From: Opitutaceae bacterium
GTDB taxonomy: Bacteria; Verrucomicrobiota; Verrucomicrobiia; Opitutales; Opitutaceae
Reading direction: 5' to 3'
DNA length: 64,000 bases
Assembly (NCBI GenBank): GCA_016794625.1
Contig: JAEUGY010000077.1
Coordinates: 1 to 64,000, forward strand
Under the pieces are notes generated by a model. That model was not told the origin of the DNA. It saw only the letters and a list, made by a program, of their open reading frames with translations, and ran no database searches. Below are positions 8,917 through 19,000 of this stretch, one piece after another (position 1 is the first letter of the stretch; each line of letters opens with the position of its first letter). The position numbers were made by a program, and so were the translations under genes.

Positions 8917-9428
8917 TCCGTTTCCTGCTCCTCCTCGTCCTGGGCGCGATGGTCGGACTGGCTCTCTGGGCCCATTGGCCGGCGCGCACGCTTCCCGTGG
9001 ATGCGCGGGTCGACCGGTTGGTCGTGGAAAAGTCTCAGCGGCTGCTCCTGGCCTACCGCGGGGAAGAGCTGCTGGCGACGTACCCCGTCTCGCTCGGGAC
9101 GGTGCCCGTGGGCCCCAAGGTGCGGGAAGGAGACCGGAAAACACCTGAGGGGCGGTATCATATCAGCGAACACAAGCGGGACAGTTCCTACCACCGCGCG
9201 CTGCGGGTGTCCTACCCGGGTCCGGAGGATGTGGCGCGGGGTCTTCGGGAGGGCTATAGCCCGGGATCCGACATCATGATCCACGGCCTGCCCAATGGTC
9301 ATGGCTACATTGGCCGCCTGCACCGGTGGCGGGATTGGACCGCCGGCTGTGTCGCGCTGACCAATCCCGAAATCGACGAACTGTTTGCCGCCGTCGTGCC
9401 CGACGCCACGGTCGAACTGCGCCCCTGA
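8913..9428 (+). CDS. L,D-transpeptidase family protein (YkuD domain)
   Basis: Periplasmic cysteine transpeptidase family that forms 3-3 peptidoglycan crosslinks or attaches proteins to the wall. It has 171 residues. An N-terminal hydrophobic segment (3-22) serves as signal or anchor. The YkuD motif is complete: His124 in IHGLPNG and the nucleophile Cys146 in WTAGCVALTNPEIDEL. The compact size and short linker resemble the YafK-like subgroup. It is coupled to the upstream HD gene through ATGA. Confidence 0.9.
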   Translation: MIRFLLLLVLGAMVGLALWAHWPARTLPVDARVDRLVVEKSQRLLLAYRGEELLATYPVSLGTVPVGPKVREGDRKTPEGRYHISEHKRDSSYHRALRVSYPGPEDVARGLREGYSPGSDIMIHGLPNGHGYIGRLHRWRDWTAGCVALTNPEIDELFAAVVPDATVELRP

Positions 9429-9458
9429 CACCCTTCCGGTCGGATCCAGTGGCCGGGT

Positions 9459-11039
9459 TCAGGGTTTGACCACCGGATCGATGTCCTTCGGGGACATCGA
9501 CCGGGGCAGGGATACCTTGCCGTCCCGGAAGCGTTCGTAGAAGTCGACAAAATCGGGATTGGCGAACGGGTACGTGTCGAACACCTCGGGGTCGGGCCCG
9601 ACCAGACGCGGATCAGCCTGCGCGCGCAGGGTGGCCTCCAGTCGGTCGGTGAGGGTGAAGCGAACCGCAGCGCGATCGAGGTGCCCGACCACATTTTCCA
9701 CGCAATCCGGGTCCGTGGTCAGGTCGTAAAGTTCCTCCTCGGGTCGCAATCCGAACGAAGCCAGCCAGGCCGGATCGTCCGGCTGGTTGCGGTGCTGGGC
9801 AAGGATGAGCGACTTGGTGGGGCTGGAATCGACGTCGAGGTATCCGGTTTCTGGATTGCCCGACGGCCAGCGGTCGGCCTGATAGTTGCGCAGATAGAGC
9901 AGCCCGTCGGCGATGATGCCGCGCACCGGATAACCTTGATTGAGCGGCCGGCCCGGGTCGTGGCGTTCCCGCCCCACGAGCACAAAATCCCGGGTGGGAT
10001 CAATGCGGCCCTCCTGCTCGCTGCGCAGCAGGGGAAGTAGGCTGCGCGCCGGTGACGCGGCAAACGGCGCCTGCGGCCAGGACTGACCGGCCGCCTCGAG
10101 CAGGGTCGGCACGAGGTCCGGCAGGCTCACGTAGTCGTCCACACTGCGGCCGGGGTGCGCGATCGCGCCGGGCCAGCGGATGGCGAGGGGGAGGTGAACG
10201 GAGATGTCGTAGCACTGCCCCTTCGCCCTGGGGAAGGGCATGCCATTGTCGGAGGTGACGATGACAAGGGTGTTGTCCAGCAGTCCGCGGCGCTCCAATT
10301 CCGCCAGCATGCGGCCGAGGTGGGTGTCGAAATGCTCCACTTCGAGGGCGTAGTCGAGCAGATCGGATCGCGTCTCCGGAGTGTCGGGCCAATGCGCCGG
10401 AAACGTCCGGATGTCGTCCGCGGTTTTGCCGCCCTTGGCCATGCCGGAGCCGGCTTCATAGGCGCGATGCGGCTCCGTGCCGCCGTACCAGAAGAGCCAG
10501 GGGGCGCCCGCCGGGGCCGCGTCGAGAAAATCGACAAAGTTGGCTGCGTAGTCGTTGCCCGAGATCCCCGTGGTGGGGGGAGGCGCCTTGCGCTTCTGAA
10601 AGGCCGTGCCCAGGAGCGCGCGCGGGGAACCGTCCGCGTGGCGCGCCACCCCCGGGGCCCAACCCTTGCCGGTGAATCCCACCCGATGGCCCGCCGCCGC
10701 GAGCGTCTCGGTCACGGTCGGCACTTCAGGCGGAAAGTAGGACCAGTGGGTGAAGCCGGCTCCGAGTTGCCACGGATTGCGACCGGTGAGCAGGCTGGCG
10801 CGGGAGGCCGAGCACTTGGCGACCGGCGTATAGGCATTGAGAAAGAGCACGCCCTCCCTCGCCACCCGGTCGAAGGCCGGCGTGCGCACCCAGCCGGTGC
10901 CATAGGCGGTCGCATGCGGGAACGACCAGTCGTCCGCAATCGCGATCAGGACATTGGGCCGGCCCGCCGGCGCCGCCACGGCGGTTACCGAGCTTCCGAG
11001 GGCGACGAGGAGCAAGGTGAGGACAAGTCGCCGGGTCAT
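9459..11039 (-). CDS. Sulfatase (type I, formylglycine-dependent), exported
   Basis: Hydrolyses sulfate esters or sulfamates, probably on polysaccharides, in the periplasm. It has 526 residues with a signal peptide (1-23, ending VAA). Metal-binding Asp36/Asp37 follow PNVLIAIADDW. The formylglycine signature is KCSASRASLLTGR with Cys76 and Arg80; the C-x-A-x-R form needs a formylglycine-generating enzyme, which is not in the window. TSDNGMP supplies further metal ligands. The sequence style resembles heparan N-sulfatase (sulfamidase) homologues, but the substrate is not determined. It is the last gene of a minus-strand series 24 bases after an SDR. Confidence 0.92.
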   Translation of the reverse strand: MTRRLVLTLLLVALGSSVTAVAAPAGRPNVLIAIADDWSFPHATAYGTGWVRTPAFDRVAREGVLFLNAYTPVAKCSASRASLLTGRNPWQLGAGFTHWSYFPPEVPTVTETLAAAGHRVGFTGKGWAPGVARHADGSPRALLGTAFQKRKAPPPTTGISGNDYAANFVDFLDAAPAGAPWLFWYGGTEPHRAYEAGSGMAKGGKTADDIRTFPAHWPDTPETRSDLLDYALEVEHFDTHLGRMLAELERRGLLDNTLVIVTSDNGMPFPRAKGQCYDISVHLPLAIRWPGAIAHPGRSVDDYVSLPDLVPTLLEAAGQSWPQAPFAASPARSLLPLLRSEQEGRIDPTRDFVLVGRERHDPGRPLNQGYPVRGIIADGLLYLRNYQADRWPSGNPETGYLDVDSSPTKSLILAQHRNQPDDPAWLASFGLRPEEELYDLTTDPDCVENVVGHLDRAAVRFTLTDRLEATLRAQADPRLVGPDPEVFDTYPFANPDFVDFYERFRDGKVSLPRSMSPKDIDPVVKP

Positions 11040-11063
11040 GGCGCGGGCGGGATGAATCAGGCG

Positions 11064-11864
11064 TTATCGATTGCGGCGGGCGGCGCGGGCCATGTTGGCG
11101 AGCGGGATCTTGCCCTGCACGGTCCAGCCGCCGTCGGCGTAGAACACCTGTCCGGTGACGTAACTGGAATCTGGAGACGCCAGGAAGACCGCCGGTCCCA
11201 CCATTTCCTCGGGCTCGCCGGTGCGGCCGAGGGGTACGACGCCGCCCCAGGCGTTGCGGTAGTCGGGGTCGTCCTTGAGGTTGCGTTCGACGTTGATCGG
11301 CCCGGGGGCGAAGGTATTGACCCGGATCCCGTACGGCGCGAGTTCGACCGCGAGCTGCTTGGTCATGCCGTTGATCGCCGCCTTGCTGGTGGCGTAGGCG
11401 ACCAGATTCTTGACTCCGAGGGCGGCACAGACGGTCGAGATGTTGATCACCGCGCCGGGGGTCTTGGTCTCCCGCATCCAGCGCGCCGCAGCGAGGGTGC
11501 AGAAAAACGTGCCCTTCAAATTGGTGTCGAGCACGGTGTCCCATTTTTCCTCGGTCGTGTCGAAGAACTCGGTCCATCCGGTCAGTCCGGCGTTGTTGAT
11601 CAGGACATCCAGTTTTGGAAACGCCTCCCGGGCGCGTCGGAACATGCGGTCGATCTGCGCGGTCCGGCGCAGGTCGGCCGGCAGAATCAGCGCGCGACGT
11701 CCGAGCGCCGTCACCTCGCGGGCCACGTCGCGCGCCTCGTCGCGACCTTGGAAGTAGTTGATGATGATGTCAGCCCCCTCACGCGCGCAGCCCAGGGCGA
11801 GGGCGCGGCCGATGCCACGGCTGGCTCCGGTGATGAGGACGGTTTTGTCGAGGAGTCGGGTCAT
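11064..11864 (-). CDS. SDR family NAD(P)-dependent oxidoreductase
   Basis: Classical short-chain dehydrogenase, 266 residues. The nucleotide-binding motif TGASRGIGRA is at 12-21, the NNAG strand motif at 90-93, and the catalytic residues are Ser143, Tyr157 and Lys161 (YATSK). Overall it resembles the glucose-1-dehydrogenase / 3-oxoacyl-ACP reductase type; an acyl-chain role is less likely here because it sits between a DUF1501 protein and a sulfatase, which suggests sugar or sugar-acid oxidation. Gaps to neighbours are 42 and 24 bases, so cotranscription is likely. Confidence 0.88.
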   Translation of the reverse strand: MTRLLDKTVLITGASRGIGRALALGCAREGADIIINYFQGRDEARDVAREVTALGRRALILPADLRRTAQIDRMFRRAREAFPKLDVLINNAGLTGWTEFFDTTEEKWDTVLDTNLKGTFFCTLAAARWMRETKTPGAVINISTVCAALGVKNLVAYATSKAAINGMTKQLAVELAPYGIRVNTFAPGPINVERNLKDDPDYRNAWGGVVPLGRTGEPEEMVGPAVFLASPDSSYVTGQVFYADGGWTVQGKIPLANMARAARRNR

Positions 11865-11906
11865 GCAGAGTGGGGCCCGGCGGACGACCGGCGGGCGGGG
11901 ACGGAC

Positions 11907-13355
11907 TTAGGCGACGATGCCCTTGACGACCTTGCCGTGCACGTCGGTCAGGCGGAACTGGCGTCCCTGATACCGGTAAGTGAGGCGTTCGTGATCGATG
12001 CCGAGGAGGTGGAGCAGGGTGGCCTGCCAGTCGTGCACGTGCACACCGTCGCGCACGACGCGGTAGCTGAAGTCGTCGGTTTCACCATAGGCGATGCCGG
12101 GCTTCACGCCGCCCCCCGCCATCCACAGACTGTAGGCGGTGCCGAGGTGGTCGCGGCCGTGTCCGTCGATCTTGGTGATGTCGCCCTGGACGAATACGGT
12201 CCGGCCGAACTCGCCGGCGTAAATGACGAGGGTGTCGTCGAGCAGTCCGCGCTGCTTGAGGTCCTTGACCAGCGCGGCGGTCGGCTGGTCCGTGTCGCGG
12301 CACTGGATCTCGAGCTGGGTGGACAGGTTGCGGTGTTGATCCCAGCCCCCGTGCATGAGCTGCACAAAGCGCACGCCGCGTTCGGCCATGCGGCGCGCGA
12401 GCAGGCAGTTGCGCGCATAGCTGCCGGGGCGGTGCACATCGGGTCCGTAGCTGGCGATCACCTCCGGTGACTCTTTGCTCAGGTCGAGCAGGCCGGGGAC
12501 GCTGGCCTGCATCTTGAAGGCCATCTCGTATTGGGCGATGCGGGTTTCCGTCTCTGGGTCGCCGTGGCCCTGCAGCTGGTGGTGATTGAAGGCCGCGATG
12601 TCATCCAGCAGCGCCCGCTTCTGCGACCGGTCGAGGCCGGGGGCGTCGTTGAGGTAAAGGACGGGCTCACCCTCGCTGCGCAGGCGGACGCCCTGGAACT
12701 TGGAGGGGATGAAGCCGCTGCCCCAGTAATGCTCATAGAAGAGCTGGCCACAGGTCTTCTGCTGGTCCGACGAGGTCATGACGACAAACGAGGGCAGGTC
12801 GTCGCTGAGCGATCCGAGGCCGTAGCTAAGCCAGGAGCCCAGGCTGGGACGGCCGGGGATCTGGGAACCGCTCAGGCAGAACGTCACGCCGGGGGAATGG
12901 TTGACCGCCTCGGTGTGCATCGAGCGGACCAGGCAGATGTCGTCCGCGATGGAACCAATGCCCGGCAGGAGCTCGCTCAGCCAGCGGCCGGACTGGCCGT
13001 ATTGGCGGAAGGGTTTCAACGGCGGCAGGATGGGGTACGACTTCTGCGTCGACGTCATGGTCGAGAGTCGCGCCGAAGAGCGCACCGACTCCGGCAGTTC
13101 CTGCAGCCGCATCGCCGCGAGACCGGGTTTGTAGTCGAAGAGGTCCACCTGCGACGGGCCGCCGCCCTGCCAGAGCAGGATGACACGTTTGGCCCGGGCC
13201 GGAAAATGGGGCAGACCGGAGCCGCCGGTCCCGAGGCCGGCGAACAGGTCGCGCTGAAGAAGGGAGCTGAGGGCGGCGACGCCGACGCCAGTGGCCGAGC
13301 GGCCAAAGAACTGACGGCGCGTCATCTGCAGGTGGGCGGCGGTGAGGGGCGTCAT
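11907..13355 (-). CDS. DUF1501 domain-containing protein, Tat-type export signal
   Basis: Member of the DUF1501 family, expanded in Planctomycetes and Verrucomicrobia and almost always paired with PSD1 cytochromes; the biochemical role is unknown. The fold is alkaline-phosphatase/sulfatase-like. It has 482 residues. The twin-arginine signal TRRQFFGRS (residues 12-20) is followed by a hydrophobic stretch, and family members usually carry ~10 residues before TRR, which supports the start at 13355. AGEFGRT and GRDHLG near the C-terminus are family motifs. The start overlaps the PSD1 stop by ATGA, so the two are translationally coupled. Confidence 0.92.
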   Translation of the reverse strand: MTPLTAAHLQMTRRQFFGRSATGVGVAALSSLLQRDLFAGLGTGGSGLPHFPARAKRVILLWQGGGPSQVDLFDYKPGLAAMRLQELPESVRSSARLSTMTSTQKSYPILPPLKPFRQYGQSGRWLSELLPGIGSIADDICLVRSMHTEAVNHSPGVTFCLSGSQIPGRPSLGSWLSYGLGSLSDDLPSFVVMTSSDQQKTCGQLFYEHYWGSGFIPSKFQGVRLRSEGEPVLYLNDAPGLDRSQKRALLDDIAAFNHHQLQGHGDPETETRIAQYEMAFKMQASVPGLLDLSKESPEVIASYGPDVHRPGSYARNCLLARRMAERGVRFVQLMHGGWDQHRNLSTQLEIQCRDTDQPTAALVKDLKQRGLLDDTLVIYAGEFGRTVFVQGDITKIDGHGRDHLGTAYSLWMAGGGVKPGIAYGETDDFSYRVVRDGVHVHDWQATLLHLLGIDHERLTYRYQGRQFRLTDVHGKVVKGIVA

Positions 13356-15910
13356 GATTTGGTCAGCGTTTCATCGAGATTGAGCAGGGCCAGGCAAACC
13401 GCGGCGTACGCGGCGTGTTCCGCGGGCGCAATGCCCGGCGCGGGTGGTTTTTCCCCGACCGCGAGGAAGGCGGTCGCCGCGGCCGGGTCGGCGCGGAAAC
13501 GCGCCTGTTGTTTGGCCAGGCTGGCTTGGAGGATCGCCTTTTCCTGGCGGTCGGGCGCCCGCGCCAGCACCGCGCGGAACGCCGCGGCCAGGCGCGCGTC
13601 GGGTTTCTTCTCCGTGGTCAGCACGCGTCCGGCAAGGGCTCGCGCGGCCTCGATGTACGTCGGATCGTTCAGGGTCGTCAGGGCGTGGAGAGGCGTGCTC
13701 GTCGTGGCGGAGCGGACCTGGCAGGTGTTGCGCGACGACGCGTCAAAGAGGTTCGAGGGTGCGATCGTGCGCCGCCAGAAGGTGTAAAGGCTGCGGCGAT
13801 ACAGATCGCGGCCGGTGGAGTGGGGGTAGGTGAAGTCGCGCTCGAGGGTGATCGCGAGCGAGTCCCAGATGTCCGCCGGCTGGTAGGGATAGACGGGTTT
13901 GCCGCCGATCTCCTCGACGAGCAGGCCGCTGACCGCCAGCGCCTGGTCGCGGATGAGCATGGCGGGAAGGCGGAAGCGCGCGCCGCGCGCGAAGAGACGG
14001 TTCTCGGGATCGCGTTCCTTCAGCGCCGGGGTCAGCACCGAGGACTGGCGATAGGTCGCGCTCGTCACCATCAGCCGGTGGAGGTGCTTGGTGTCCCACC
14101 CGCGCTCGCGGTACTCGACCGCCAGCCAGTCGAGGAGTTCGCGGTGGACGGGCGGTTCGCTTTGCACGCCGAAATCCTCGCTCGTCTTGACCAGCCCGAG
14201 TCCAAAAAAGGTCTGCCAGTGGCGGTTGGCCATCACGCGCGCGGTCAGGGGCTGCTCGGGACTGACCAGCCAGCGGGCGAGTCCGAGGCGGTTGCGGGGC
14301 GCATCGGCCGGCAGGGGCGGGAGGAACGACGGCGTGGCAAAGATGACGGTCTCACGCGGGGATTCGTAGTTGCCGCGGTCGAGCACGTGGGTGGTGCGGG
14401 GCATCGAGTCCTCCATTACCATCACCCGGGGATGGCCGTCGTACTTTAGGAAATCCCGGCGGGTGAAGAGCTGGTGAAACTCAGGATCGATCTTGGGCAG
14501 CTCGACCGCGATGAAATGACGCCGGACGACCTCGGTGTGCCGTCGTTCCCGTTCCGCCACCGGCACGGCGAAGACGTCGCGCACGGCTTTGGGCAGCGCG
14601 GCGGGCTGCGCCTCCGCCCCGGGCTGCCAGGCGGCGAGCAGCTGACCGATCTTTTCGTTCACATTGACCGTGGCCAGTTTGGCCTCAAGTGCGGCCAGTT
14701 CGGCGAGGTGTTCGGGGGTGGCAAGCGAAAGCAGGGGCTCGGCGACGCGGACCTTTGAGGGAGAGCCTTTGACGTTCCCGGTCTCGGGGAGCTGGTTGAA
14801 GGCCGCCATCAGGGAATAGTAGTCCTTCTGCGTCACCGGGTCGTACTTGTGATCATGGCACTGGGCGCAGGCCACGGTCAGGCCGAGCCAGTTGGTCGAC
14901 GTGGTATCCACCCGGTCGAACAGGGTGACAAAGCGCTGTTCCTCGGGGATCACGCCACCTTCGCCGTTTAACAGGTGGTTGCGGTTGAATGCGGTCGCGA
15001 TGCGCTGGTGCGTCGTCGGCTGCGGGAGCAGGTCGCCCGCGAGCTGTTCGATCGTGAACTGGTCAAAGGGCATGTTCGCGTTGAGCGCCCGCACTACCCA
15101 GTCGCGCCAGATCCATTGGAAGGTGTCTCCATCCTGTTGGAATCCGTTGGAGTCGGCATAGCGGGCGGCGTCGAGCCAGGGGAGGGCCATGCGCTCTCCG
15201 TAGCGGGGCGAGGCGAGCAGGCGGTCGACCAGGCGCTCGTAGGCATCGGGCCGGCGGTCAGCTTTGAATGCGTCGACTTCGGCCGGGGTGGGAGGCAGGC
15301 CGGTCAAATCGAGACTGACGCGACGGATCAGGGTGACTTTGTCCGCCTCGGGCGAGGGCGCCAATCCGGAGCTTTCGAGTTTCGCGAGGACAAACGTGTC
15401 GATCGGATTCCGCACCCAGCGCGAGCCGCGGACTTCGGGCAGGGATGGGCGGGTGGGAGCCGAAAACGCCCAGTGGGATTCGAAGTGTGCTCCTTCGTCG
15501 ATCCAGCGGCGCAACAGGTCTTTTTGCGCCGCGGTGAGCGTCCGATGTGAATCCAACGGCGGCATGCGCTCGTCGGGATCCTCCGAAAGGATGCGAAAGA
15601 TGAGTTCGCTCTCCCCGGCTTTACCCGGAATGACCGCATCCTGACTGAGCTGACCTTCGCGGGTGTCGAGTCGGAGTTTCCCTTTGCGACGGCTTTCGTC
15701 CTGGCCGTGGCAATAAAAACAATTCTCGGCCAGGATCGGCCGGATGTCCGCGCCGTAGTTCAATCGGGGAAGCGCGGACGCCGCCGTCGCGGCAACGGCG
15801 GTGTGCAGCACGAAAGCGAACCCGAGGAGGGCGAGAGCACAACAGCTCCGTCGCCACCGGGTGGGGGCACACGTCAGGAGGGAGGGTGGGGGACGGCGAA
15901 GGGGATGCAC
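13352..15910 (-). CDS. PSD1 / planctomycete cytochrome c domain protein (DUF1549-DUF1553)
   Basis: Large exported protein, 852 residues, with a signal segment (~22-45). The c-type heme site is CFYCH (Cys64, Cys67, His68) and the DPDERMPP segment further on offers a distal Met. DUF1549 follows (~155-365, with CAQCHDHKYDP as a second conserved Cys/His motif), then DUF1553 to the C-terminus. These proteins are thought to work with DUF1501 partners at the outer face of the cell, possibly in polysaccharide oxidation, but no reaction is established. It is coupled to DUF1501 by overlap and lies 120 bases after the PVC heme protein. Confidence 0.92.
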   Translation of the reverse strand: MHPLRRPPPSLLTCAPTRWRRSCCALALLGFAFVLHTAVAATAASALPRLNYGADIRPILAENCFYCHGQDESRRKGKLRLDTREGQLSQDAVIPGKAGESELIFRILSEDPDERMPPLDSHRTLTAAQKDLLRRWIDEGAHFESHWAFSAPTRPSLPEVRGSRWVRNPIDTFVLAKLESSGLAPSPEADKVTLIRRVSLDLTGLPPTPAEVDAFKADRRPDAYERLVDRLLASPRYGERMALPWLDAARYADSNGFQQDGDTFQWIWRDWVVRALNANMPFDQFTIEQLAGDLLPQPTTHQRIATAFNRNHLLNGEGGVIPEEQRFVTLFDRVDTTSTNWLGLTVACAQCHDHKYDPVTQKDYYSLMAAFNQLPETGNVKGSPSKVRVAEPLLSLATPEHLAELAALEAKLATVNVNEKIGQLLAAWQPGAEAQPAALPKAVRDVFAVPVAERERRHTEVVRRHFIAVELPKIDPEFHQLFTRRDFLKYDGHPRVMVMEDSMPRTTHVLDRGNYESPRETVIFATPSFLPPLPADAPRNRLGLARWLVSPEQPLTARVMANRHWQTFFGLGLVKTSEDFGVQSEPPVHRELLDWLAVEYRERGWDTKHLHRLMVTSATYRQSSVLTPALKERDPENRLFARGARFRLPAMLIRDQALAVSGLLVEEIGGKPVYPYQPADIWDSLAITLERDFTYPHSTGRDLYRRSLYTFWRRTIAPSNLFDASSRNTCQVRSATTSTPLHALTTLNDPTYIEAARALAGRVLTTEKKPDARLAAAFRAVLARAPDRQEKAILQASLAKQQARFRADPAAATAFLAVGEKPPAPGIAPAEHAAYAAVCLALLNLDETLTKS

Positions 15911-16030
15911 GCTGGCGATATCGGATAGCCCCGAACGCGCCGTGTCAAAAGGGGAGATGGCTCATTCTCGGGCCGGGCAGGTCGGGCGATGAAAATTCAC
16001 GCTCGCGACCGGGATGACGGACGGAGTCGC

Positions 16031-19000
16031 TCACTCGGTCTGTTTCGCCGCCGGCCGGGGTTCATTGGCGCGATAGGTCAGGCTGCTCAGATACGCCACC
16101 ACATCGCGCACCTCCTTGGGCTGCAGGATCCCCAGCATCGGCGGCATGATGGAAACCGGAGGAGTGGCCGAGGCGATGCGTTCGCGCGGCACGGCCTGAA
16201 AGGTGCCGTCGAATTGTCGCAGTCGGATCGTGGTGGCATCTTCGCTCGCCAGGGTTCCGCCCAGTGACGAGCCATCCTTCAGCGTGAGACTGACAATGCC
16301 GAACCCGGGGGAGATGGCGGCGGACGGCGCGAGCAGGGATTCCAGCAACTGGGTCCGGGTACGCTGCAACCCGATGGAACGCAGGTTGGGACCTACTTCG
16401 CTGCCCGAGTTGCCAACCGCATGGCAGGCGAGGCAGTTGGCATTGAGGTGGTTGGCGACGAGGTCGAGCCCTGCCTCCGGGTTCCCCCCGACGAGCAGGG
16501 CGTCCTGGGCCTGGGCGGCGGCGGAGGCTTGGTACCTCGCCACCCGCTCGGCCAGTGCGGGCCGGGCCGACTGGCGCGCCTGGGCCGCCTCGAGGACATC
16601 GAGGCGGAGTCCGGGCTCGACCTGTCCCGCGAGCAGGCGGTCGGTCCATTGCTCAATGAGGAGGTCGCACTCGTCGCGTTTCGCCTGGGACAGCAGCGTG
16701 AAGACCTGCTGCTTTTCGGCCAGGGTCCGGCGGGAGAGCACGGTCTGCGCCTCCGGCAGGAACCGCCCGGGTTGCCGTTCCAACAGGAGGCCGAGCGCGG
16801 TGACGGGCAGGGGAGCGGGTGCCTCCGGAGCAAGCGCGGCGGCGAGCGCCCGCGCGAAGGCCGGGTGTGTTTGTCCGCCCGTTGCGAGCAGGCGCAGCGT
16901 CTCGGCCCGGAGCGACCCAGGGGCTGCGGGGGTGGCGACGAGGTCCGCGAGGCGGTCGGGGGGCGCCTGGAGGCCGTGGGCGATCATGATTTCGATCGCA
17001 CGGGTTTTGAGCTGGCTGTCGGCGAGGGAGAGCAGGGCGTCGAGCCGCGGCGCAAGCACGGCGCCGACCGGGACTGGGTGGTAGGCCCGAGCGTATCCAT
17101 CCACCCGATCGAGTGACGGCGGCCGGTTCCAGAGGGCGAGGCTCTCGAGTGCCTCCAGTCGCAGCTCGCGGGGGGCTCCTTCATTGAGGGCGAAGGTGAG
17201 GAGCCGGCCGGCGGCTTCCGGCGTGCCGAGGCGGAGATTGGCATTGAGGGCACGGCGCTCCAGCGGCGGACTCGTCGGAGTGGCGCCCACGCGCGCGGCG
17301 AGCGCGGGCAGGGCGTCCACCGGGCCACGTTCGTCGTGGATGGCGCGCGCGGCTTCTTCGGCGACGAGGAGTTCCGGATCGTCGAGAAAAACCTGCACGA
17401 GGGGCGAGGTCTGTCGACGCAGGGCGACGACGGCCGCCGCCCGCACGGCCGGCGACGCGGAGGCGCGGAGGGCCGCCAGCTGCTCGGACCGCGCACAGCC
17501 GGCCAATCCGATCGCGATCGCCTGTCGGATCACCGGGTCACTGCCCGCGTCGGTCGCCCAGGCCACCAGGGCATCGAACGCGGTGGTCGTCCCGCGTTTG
17601 CCTGCGGCCAGGGCAGCGCGCACGCGCACGCGCGGCGATGGGTCGCGCAACAGCGCCACCAAGGCGCTGTCGTCGATCCGCGCCTTGGGGGCGTCGCCGA
17701 AAATCTTCGCCGTCTGCGCACGGATCTCCGCGTCGGCATCGCGAAGCAGAGCCTGGGCGGCGCCGGGTTGGACCGCGCCGTGACGCAGGCCCTGGCCGTA
17801 GCCCCAGAGAGCGTGGACGCGTGCGAGACGGGACGTGCCCGGGTCGGACGCGGTGGCCAGCAGCCCGGCAAAGCGGCCGCGGCGGACAAGTTCAAACTGC
17901 GCTCCGAGCCGGACGCGTTGGTCGGCGTGGTGGAGCAGCGTGGTCAGTTGCGCGTCGTCCTGGGCTTGAAAACCCGCCGCCAGGAGACGGTGGGTTTCGT
18001 CCCGGGCCGGGTGGCGCTGGGGATCGCGGGTATCCACGCGCCAGAGCGCGCCCAGCCCGTCGAGGGGATAGCCTCCGATCCAGTCAACGAACAGGAGCGA
18101 ACCGTCCGGGTGCCAGCTCATGCCAATGCCCATCACTCCCTCGGTCAGCAAGCGGGCGTCGATCATCCGGTACGAGGCGCCGACGGGTTCCACCCGGAAC
18201 GCCTTCATTTTGCCGGAGGGAAACTCATTGAGCAGGAAGAGGCCACGCTGGCGCTCGCCCAGCGCCGTGCCCGGCTCGAAACGAAATCCAGCCGGGCCGT
18301 CGGAGTAATTCTCGATCGGCGGTAAGAGGTGCGCGGCCTGGCCGGGGAAGGCGGGTTTCCAGTAGCCTTCCGTCATCCAGGGACTGGCCTCCTTCATGTA
18401 TTGATAATTGCACCTCCAGCCGGTGTCGCTGCCTTCCATGATAAAGACGAAGCGTTCGCGTTCGCCCTTCATGTCCGCATCGTTGTCGACGGCGAAAAGG
18501 TCTCCCCATGGGTCAAATGCCGGTTCCTGCGGGTTGCGCAGACCGTGGGCGTAAACCTCGAAGCCGCTGCCGTCGGGTTCGACGCGCATGACGGCGCCTT
18601 CGTTCGGGTGGCTGTAGGTGCGGCCTTCCCGGCTGACGACGTGCAGGCCTTTGTCACCAATACTCCAGTAAATGCGCCCGTCCGGTCCGACGCTCAGTCC
18701 ATGCATGTCGTGGCCGGCGTAAGCGAGGTGCACCCCAAACCCGGTCGCCACGACTTCGCGAATATCCGCCACGCCGTCATCGTTGGTGTCCTTGAAGCGC
18801 CAGAGGTCGGGCGCAATGGTGGCGTAGACCCAGCCATCATGGTAGAGAATGCCGGCGGCGATACCCGTGACGTCCGTGGAAAAGCCTTCGGCAAACACCT
18901 TCATCTCGTCCGCCGTGCCGTCGCCATCCGTGTCCGCCAGGCGGTAGATCCGCTCGGTGTGCACCGTCAGGTCCTTCCAGTCGATCGATCCGTCCAGGTT

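Noticed and set aside
10155..12470. Long plus-strand open frame (771 codons)
   Set aside because: It lies antisense to the sulfatase, SDR and DUF1501 genes, has no recognisable motif, and is rich in Arg/Gly/His as expected for the complement of GC-rich codons.
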